From Cladopsammia gracilis (lineage: Eukaryota > Cnidaria > Anthozoa > Scleractinia > Dendrophylliidae): a stretch of DNA of 64,000 nucleotides. Below, piece by piece: positions 58,101 to 64,000 of the stretch (position 1 is its first letter; every line of letters begins with the position of its first letter). The notes under the pieces are model-generated. The model was not told where the DNA came from. It did no database searches and saw only the letters and a program-made list of their open reading frames with translations. Location: contig JAJGOT010000057.1 of the NCBI GenBank assembly GCA_022457155.1, positions 805,501 to 869,500 of the forward strand, written 5' to 3'. The position numbers and the translations under genes are program-made.

Positions 58101-61100
58101 CTGGCAACTTGTGTTGGTCAACTGTGTTGCTGTCGCCCGCCCTATGAAATTCCTATAAAATCCAACAGCAGTGATAAATTGATAACTTAGAGTGGTTTTT
58201 AATTGTTATATTTTTAGCCTAGCTTAAAAGAATTAATTTGAGCTACGCATGTTTGTTACGCAATTTGTATTATGGTTACTGATTAACGAACATTGTACAT
58301 ATATATGTAGCATGTGACGATAGGAGTACCTCAGTTGATATTGTTTAGTGAACGTTGATTCCACGAGTAATTTTCTTAAGTAATTTTCTTCGAGTTTTAT
58401 GTACAATTTGCGGCCACGGTTTACGCGTGTAAATTACAAGACATTACACGTACTTACTGGTAACGATATGAGTGCTCGCAAACATAGTGAATCGGAACGC
58501 GACACTGAAGAATCACAAGTTCCCTCGGATCAGGACCACGAGGGACACGACGAGATTCCAGATGAGACCGCCGAGGAATTAGAAGCTTTAATAGCGCGGC
58601 AAGAAAGTACACTGGATAACGCCCGACAACAAGTTAAGTTAATTACGTTAAAAAAGAAGTTGAAGGAGTTAGAAAAGGAAACCATGGCAGAGCAGCTCAA
58701 GCTCGCGCGTGCCACGGGTACAAGCAAGACCAGGTCGAGTAAGGCGGCGCCTAAGAATATCGGTACCAAGCACAAAGAAATTTCTTCTCGCGACCTTCGG
58801 GAATTTGAGGATTTATCCCAAGCAGTGGAGGACGCCTCAGCAAGATGGGTCTTTCTTCCTCCGCCTCTGCAACCGCAGCAGACGATTCTACTTCAAGTGA
58901 GGAGAGCGATGATGATTCTTCGTCAACGGAGCGTGCATCGAGACAGAAACGAGGTAAGCGGAACTTGAAATCGGGAAAAACGGCAAAAGTTGCTTCAAGT
59001 GTAGTACGGCGGCAACTATGGCCGCATAGTGAGTTGAGCATGGGTTATGTCTCTAAGAACGTTAGTTACGATGAGCTAACTTTAAAGGAATTTGTTGCCG
59101 GATATAGTGCTATTTTACTGTTGCCACAAGTCCCTTCTCATGAACGCAAGCATCGCACGGAACACTTGGGCGCTTTAATGTATCTTGCGTCCATTTATTT
59201 TGTACAAGTTGGTTTCTGTTATTGACCTTAACGACGGCAAGGAGGTTACGTTTATATGTGCCTTTCTTTTGACCTTTTTCCTCTTCGCTCGGGTTTCAAA
59301 CATTGTTCCCCAAGCCGCATCTCGTTTTGATAAGGTACAGCACCTTTGTCGAGGAGATATTTTTGAGTGCAGGGCGGGTTTGTTAGTGTTATTTAAATGG
59401 TCCAAGACAATAGGCTATTTGCACGATGACGTCATATGACTACAACTACCAGAATCCTTCAGTTTTTTTCTTTTGTAGTGCAAATTAGGGCTATTGTTAT
59501 TTAAACCGCACTGGGATTACAAAATTTAAATAAGAAAGGAAAAACGAAATGAATTCTGGTAGTTGTAGTCAAATGACGTCATCGTGCAAATGGCCTATTC
59601 AGTTTGGCGAACGTAGATTAATGTTACCTTTGGTGCGATTGGAGAATAATCCTATTTGCCCTGTGGCCATGTATTTGCGCATGATTAGTTTTTATCCTGC
59701 AACTCCCTCGGCTCCCGCGTTCACTTATTCCTCACGAAAGGGTACCTTTGTTTCAGTACACAAGGGTGAATTTATTAAATTTTTAAGGGCTAAGTTGGCT
59801 CTTGCCGGGGTTTCCCTTCCTCACTTATATCGTGGACACAGTTTTCGAAGGGGGGCGGCTTCTTTTGCATTTCGAAGTGGGGTTCAGGAGAACTTATCTA
59901 AAATTTTGGCGACTGGGCGTCTGATGCGTACAAGACTTATTTAGAAATTTCGTTGCCAGCCAAGGTTCAAGTCGCCGAGCAGATGAAGCTTCATATTTTG
60001 CAAAATACCTCGGTAGTGTAGTTTGATCATTTCAAGACAACCATCCTCTTTTGTTTGGGGTTCCTCGTTGGTGGGCTGAAGTTTTATTTCCGGTGTAGTT
60101 TTTCGTGTATCAGTTTCTTGACTGGAAATAAACTTCCTTTCCCAAACAAATGTTGGGTTGTTGTCTTGTGTTCTGATTAGTTTCTCTAGCGAGAATTGTT
60201 ATATTTTTAGCCTAGCTTAAAATAATTAATTTGAGCTACGCATGTTTGTTACGCAATTTTTATTATGGTTACTGATTAACGAACATTGTACATATATATG
60301 TAGCATGTGACGATAGGAGTACCTCAGTTGATATTGTTTAGTGAACGTTGATTCCACGAGTAATTTTCTTCCCTTCCCACCCACCCTATGTGGGCTGAAG
60401 TTTTATTTCCGGTGTAGTTTTTCGTGTATCAGTTTCTTGACTGGAAATAAACTCCCTTTCCCAAACAAATGTTGGGTTGTTGTCTTGTGTTCTGATTAGT
60501 TTCTCTAGCGAGAATTGAGCGTGTAAAAGCAATTTCACGATTGTTTCGGTTTTAAATTACTAAGCTTTGTTTGCTAAAAAAATCTCGCACCACTTTCTCA
60601 TCAATCAGAAGCAAAAACCAAAACCGATCGTTCCTTGCCTGCACGCGTTTTCCCGCGCTAAATGACCGCACCGACCTCATGCTGGATCATTGAATTTTCT
60701 TGTCTATAATTGGTCTAAATTGTGACTTTAGATTTGGTTTCACGACACTCAATTAAAAACCGTTCCGCTATAAGTAAATTGTCATAGGTTTCCTTTGATA
60801 TATGATGTCTTGACTTTTCATAATGATACTTAAAATTGGTCACAACGCTTCCTTAAGCCTCACCAAAGAAAAACACCAAGCAACGCATTACAGTGTGATG
60901 TTATTTTGTTAGAAGAAAAATCAAACACGGTTAAAGAGATACCTTAGAGTCAGTCTTTTAATTTTTTTGTATACATGTAAAAAGTCGCGCACCCGAGCCA
61001 GAAGGCTCATAACGGCCGGAGCTTAAACCCGGTTTCTATAGCATAAAGCGACTAGGAATATTGCTACTCCCCCCTGGATGGGATGCTAGTCCATCGCAGG

Positions 61101-62990
61101 GTTACCCCCAGCATTTTGTCGCCGGTACCCATTTATACACCTGGGTGGAGAGAGACAGTGTGGAGTAAAGTTTCTTGTCTAAGGAAACAACACGACGGCA
61201 GAGACCAGGCTTCGAACCACCGACCTTCAGGTTGAAAGTCCGACGCGCTAACCACTACACCACCGTGCCGCCCACTTTGTATACATGTATGTAAACGAAA
61301 TCATACCACTTCCGCGTCATTTCCATCCGTGTATGTTGTCCAAGTGTTCCCGTCAGATGAATACGACAGCTTGAAGTCTGTCACCCATGCATCGCCATTT
61401 CTGTCTCCCTGTGTAGCAACACCACAAACTAGAACTGTTTTCCCAAGATCAACCTGCAACCAGTCATCAGTCCTGCTAGATTTTTTTGCACACCAGCCAT
61501 CACCTCTGTCATCGTCGAGTCGACCATATGCTGCCTGATAACGCCTACTGTACCGCGTAGAAGCATTTAGTTGATTATCAGGAATTTTTGATACGTTTGA
61601 TATTCCTACAGGGTACATGTAGCAAACATCTGCGGATCCTGGAAGTTAACACGTCTTAGTTTAAAGGTATATCATTGGGATTAACCCTTTTCCTCCCAAA
61701 GTCGCATATGTGTGACGATAAATAAAGCTAACCGCTCTTAACTATCTTTTTGTTATTTTCCACGTCAAATGAAACCATAAACTTCCCCTCCATGGACAAG
61801 CCGTTAATTTCACGAACAAAAGTGAACGTGTCTGAAGCAACATAATCAGAGGGAACATGCGGCTGGAGAAGATTACTCAAAAATTTGGCCAGGTTGTAAT
61901 TGTATGTCCCAATGGAAGAGACAATAGAATGTAGTTTTCTGGACAAGTGCTGGACTACCCAGCTTTTTTCAGTGACGAACTTTAACTAAAAAATAATCTT
62001 AAAAATGAACTTTTGGGATCAAGTGGGTAATTTGCATTTGAGGTCACACAGCCACTTTGCTAGTTTGCTATGTAGCTAAGTCTCTAAACTTCAAAATGAG
62101 CCATATTACATTTGAAAAGTGATTAAATGAAGCCGAACTTACAACCAGTTGTATTAGGATCCTGCTGGGATTTAAAGGGTTAAAATGTACGGGGTCAATG
62201 GAATGAGATTGGTGTGAGAAGTAGCGTGCACAACGGGTGCTTCGGGAGGGGATGGGTGGAAAAAGATAGGTAATTTCCTTCCCTACCATCGCGTGCAGCT
62301 CGCTCGAGATTTCTCTCGCCTCGCGAGGCGCGCGAGACACACTCGAAAAAGGTTTAAAAATATCACAAAAACAGCTGCGCCCTATATTCGTGGAAGAACT
62401 TCGACTTCTGTCGGAGATACAAATGAATTGTACACGCAAATTTCCATCTTGTTTCATTCACTTCTATCAAATCCAAGACAGAGATTGATTGTTGAAACAA
62501 TTGTCGCTAATAACTGCTGAAACTCGCAGGTCGTGCCAAACTAAAACAAATTACTAAAAGCTCGCCCGGGTGCCGAAAACGTTATGCCGGGTCGAGTTTC
62601 AAATAGTTTGTAATAGACTCTCGCGTTGTGCTTGCTTTCGTTTAAGTTGAAGTTTATCGTTTGTAAAAGTTGTGTCATATAACAAATAGCACCTCTAAAA
62701 TTCTGAAAATTCGCCGGCTTGCGCTGGCAGACCTGGCAGCTCATGTTGACTGTTTTGAGTTTGGTGAAGACTAACCGATATATAAAAATAAAAAGCTTAT
62801 ATATATACTCCTATTTCAGTTTAAAACGCATAAATCCCAGATTTGGATCAATCTGGCAAAATGGTGGCGAGGTGATAGTCTAAAATGCTTTCGTAGCTGA
62901 TAAACGAAACAAACAAAAAAACTTTTTACCTGTTCCATAAGAGCCTTGACAAACGCAACAGAAAAGCAAAGAGCCAAGAAAGAGAATCAT
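52164..62990 (-). CDS. Secreted F5/8C (discoidin) - HExxH metallopeptidase - Pro-rich - ShKT2 protein, ten exons
   Basis: Exons: 62930-62990, 61307-61638, 58020-58152, 57715-57807, 56777-57166, 55865-56254, 54726-54764, 53905-54144, 53199-53306 and 52164-52294 (stop TGA), GT-AG throughout and in phase, 638 residues. Residues 1-16 are a signal peptide (MILFLGSLLFCCVCQG). Residues 21-175 are an F5/8 type C domain (DDWLQVDLGK, VATQGR-like VATQGD, RFHPTKRHNWNCLRVE), normally a glycan- or lipid-binding module. Residues 207-466 are a metallopeptidase-like domain: HEFVHGIHN (HExxH 358-362), then EYLAEG (E405/E409) as likely third zinc ligand, gluzincin style. I know similar domains from bacterial and fungal secreted proteins but cannot name the family with certainty. 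Exon 8 is an NTPPPP repeat linker. Two six-Cys ShKT domains follow, the second ending at the stop. ShKT modules are common in extracellular cnidarian proteins; this context speaks for a secreted enzyme, not a free toxin. Confidence 0.9.
52348..52730. mobile_element. GGC(C/T)GTGTTTTCACGAG-ended MITE
   Basis: The left end GGCCGTGTTTTCACGAGCG and inverse right end GGCTGTGTTTTCACGAGGCG form TIRs. About 380 bp in the last intron of the metallopeptidase gene. GCGAGTCGGCGAAC-type subrepeats inside. Confidence 0.65.
53565..53797. mobile_element. AATTGAGTG-family MITE copy (inverted)
   Basis: Same word set as at 27.85 kb on the opposite strand (AACCAATCAGAACG, GGGAAAACGCGTGCGAG, TGAGAAAGTGGCGCGAG), ending CAGTTGAAAACTGCTCTA. 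In the intron between exons 8 and 9. Confidence 0.65.
54840..55300. mobile_element. AATTGAGTG-family MITE, one full copy plus an adjacent partial copy
   Basis: The full copy is 54848-55121 (GAGTGTCGAAAGTAATTTCG ... ACACTCAATTGAAAACTGC). A second, 5'-truncated copy continues to about 55300. In the intron between exons 6 and 7 of the metallopeptidase gene. Confidence 0.7.
57955..58008. repeat. 54-bp repeat, copy 1 (pair with 61681-61734)
   Basis: TTAACCCTTTTCCTCCCAAA ... GATAAATAAAGCTAACCG, one mismatch to the copy at 61681-61734, same orientation. It lies just inside the intron after the third exon's donor. Confidence 0.85.
58201..60516 (+). mobile_element. Tyrosine-recombinase retroelement (Ngaro/PAT-like) with split direct repeats, internally deleted
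   Basis: Repeat order is A1 (58201-58372), coding region, B1 (60071-60196), A2 (60194-60369), B2 (60390-60516). A1/A2 are nearly identical, as are B1/B2: the A1...B1A2B2 layout of split-direct-repeat YR retroelements. Coding part: a Gag-like ORF from 58399 (MYNLRPRFTRVN..., Glu/Lys coiled region), frameshifted near 58835 and continuing to about 59205. It runs directly into the C-terminal half of a tyrosine recombinase (FFLFARVSNIVP with the first Arg; GHSFRRG with H..R; SDAYKTYLEIS with the Tyr), stop at 60019-60021. A one-base loss near 59907 and a MITE at 59412-59596 break the recombinase. No reverse transcriptase or RNase H is visible, probably because of an internal deletion near 59205. 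Confidence 0.85.
59412..59596. mobile_element. MITE inserted in the recombinase ORF, AT duplicated
   Basis: 185 bp. The left end AGGCTATTTGCACGATGACG and inverse right end AGGCCATTTGCACGATGACG, TIRs of about 50 bp. Removing it restores WSKTI-QFGERRLMLPL of the recombinase with only AT duplicated (59410-59411, 59597-59598). A 2-bp AT duplication is what ISL2EU-type elements make; the assignment is tentative. Confidence 0.8.
60966..61289 (-). mobile_element. tRNA-derived SINE, copy 3, 14-bp target duplication
   Basis: The SINE at 60980-61275 is very similar to copy 1 (2659-2956). Flanked by TTTGTATACATGTA on both sides (60966-60979, 61276-61289). The tRNA-related head on the minus strand has GGTTCGAAGCC in place of the B box of copy 1. 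It lies immediately left of the F5/8C exon 61307-61638. Confidence 0.85.
61681..61734. repeat. 54-bp repeat, copy 2
   Basis: See 57955-58008. This copy directly adjoins the Penelope-type RT remnant at 61745, suggesting that it is a terminal piece of that retroelement family. Confidence 0.8.
61745..61946 (-). pseudogene. Penelope-like reverse transcriptase fragment
   Basis: Minus-strand reading LHSIVSSIGTYNYNLAKFL, then PHVPSDYVASDTFTFVREI, then FMVSFDVE. This is the RT region of Penelope-like elements (PI.S.IGT..Y.LAKFL...D.F.F...SLDVE.LFTNIP). It is cut off just after FDVE. Lies in intron 1 of the metallopeptidase gene, same strand. Confidence 0.75.
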
Positions 62991-64000
62991 CGCAGCTGAT
63001 TTTCCAAAATTTCTTTCCAATCAGTCCAATGTAGATGGAAAATGTAAATCGCAGTAGCTCGGAGAATCAATTTATCAGCCCTGCAAAACTGTTGTCTTCC
63101 CACGTTCTGACGCAGAAAGTTGTCAAATAATACCGCTCATGCGAGCATAGCCAGACATTTGGCGGAAACAGGGGACAATTGCATTTGATACGCCCTGACT
63201 ATCAAAACAATGGGGCCGTAATTGAGCATTCAGCTGCTCTTTAATACCGTAACTAACATGACAACGTTATATTTACTTCCATCCGTATTTAGTCCAAACT
63301 TTCCTTGTATGGGATGTTTTAGGGTTACAGAGTACGGCTAATAATGGAAGAAGTACAAAGAGGATTTTAAAATGACGAGACTAATAGAGTTGCGCAATGT
63401 AAATATATAGAATGGAACGCAGGGGGTATAGATTTGATGACGAATGACCCTCATGCCCTGTGAGGATCTGTCATCCATTCCAACACGCGTATCTGTTAGT
63501 TTGACAAAAAAAATCACACATTTCTCTAAGCACTCCAAGCAGGCGCGTTGCAAGTTCACGATGCAGTCTTTTTTTTTATCCGGACTGCGTATTCTAGCCC
63601 TCTGAAGATATCAGGAATGCCTTGTTGAAAACCCAAGGGAAACAACTCACAATAAAAGAATTGTATCAATCTTAGAGAACGGGCCTCTGAAACAGATATA
63701 CGTGACAGAGCCCGAGGTGCAAAAATCCGACTACTTCGTACGTGACTTGCTCACCCCGGCGCGTTTAGTCGTTATAGTCGCGAGCCCTTTTATGGCCGCG
63801 AGCAGGCCGTCTTGCTAGGGTTTCGCGCTTGTGTCTTTAATACGAGACTGGCGAAGTTTAATACCACCCTATGAGGGGAAAGCCGGCTAATATATAAACA
63901 CGCGACTTCGCCGCTCGCATATAACACTCACGGGCTAGATGCGTTACAATTGGAACACTGAAAGAGCAAAGTTGGATAACTGAAGGGAGGAAACGGTAAG
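62991..64000. other. Upstream region of the metallopeptidase gene
   Basis: No recognisable exon or repeat family. The probable 5' UTR and promoter of the gene (transcribed leftward) lie in the first few hundred bases. I could not identify a TATA box or start site. Confidence 0.4.

Larger units (their letters stand above)
58188..60765. mobile_element. AATTGAGTG-family MITE split by the YR retroelement
   Basis: The left piece ...AGAGTGGTTTTTAATTG ends at about 58205. The right piece resumes at about 60513 as AATTGAGCGTGTAAAAGC and runs to GACACTCAATTAAAAACCGTTC near 60765. Joined, they match the other copies of this family. AATTG is present at both junctions. Confidence 0.75.

Overview
The window is nuclear DNA of an animal. 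Genes carry spliceosomal introns with GT-AG ends, one intron looks like a minor (U12, AT-AC) intron, and several orthologues of conserved animal genes can be read across their exons. The gene content (FBXO15-like, HSBP1, DGAT1, a class A GPCR, and a secreted discoidin/metallopeptidase/ShKT protein) and the dense load of short inverted-repeat elements suggest a cnidarian, most likely an anthozoan such as a stony coral. The species call is inference; the gene calls come from reading the exons and checking that splice phases join.

Layout. 1-7.4 kb (-): ten exons of an FBXO15-like F-box gene running off the left edge. 7.55-10.1 kb (+): HSBP1, head to head with it (153 bp between start codons), with a U12-type AT-AC last intron. 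11.7-17.1 kb (+): a five-exon MULE-transposase-like protein with a SWIM-type zinc knuckle. 17.1-27 kb: mostly repeats, with one intronless class A GPCR at 20.5-21.4 kb (-). 27.3-44.4 kb (-): a complete DGAT1 gene whose first two exons are present twice (two alternative 5' cassettes). One DGAT1 intron holds an 88-bp satellite with a second-order repeat and a transposon inserted in it. 44.5-49.7 kb: repeat-rich spacer with a Penelope-type GIY-YIG remnant. 49.8-50.4 kb (+): an unrecognised 202-codon ORF. 52.2-63.0 kb (-): a ten-exon secreted protein (signal peptide, F5/8C domain, HExxH metallopeptidase, Pro-rich linker, two ShKT domains). Its second intron carries a tyrosine-recombinase retroelement with split direct repeats.

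The genes do not form an operon or one pathway. FBXO15-like and HSBP1 probably share a bidirectional promoter. DGAT1 (triacylglycerol synthesis in the ER) and the secreted metallopeptidase are independent. The strongest points for follow-up are the duplicated DGAT1 5' cassette, the split-direct-repeat YR element with no visible reverse transcriptase, the AT-AC intron of HSBP1, the metallopeptidase architecture, and MULE-type short elements with 9-bp target duplications in the same window as a MULE-like transposase gene.
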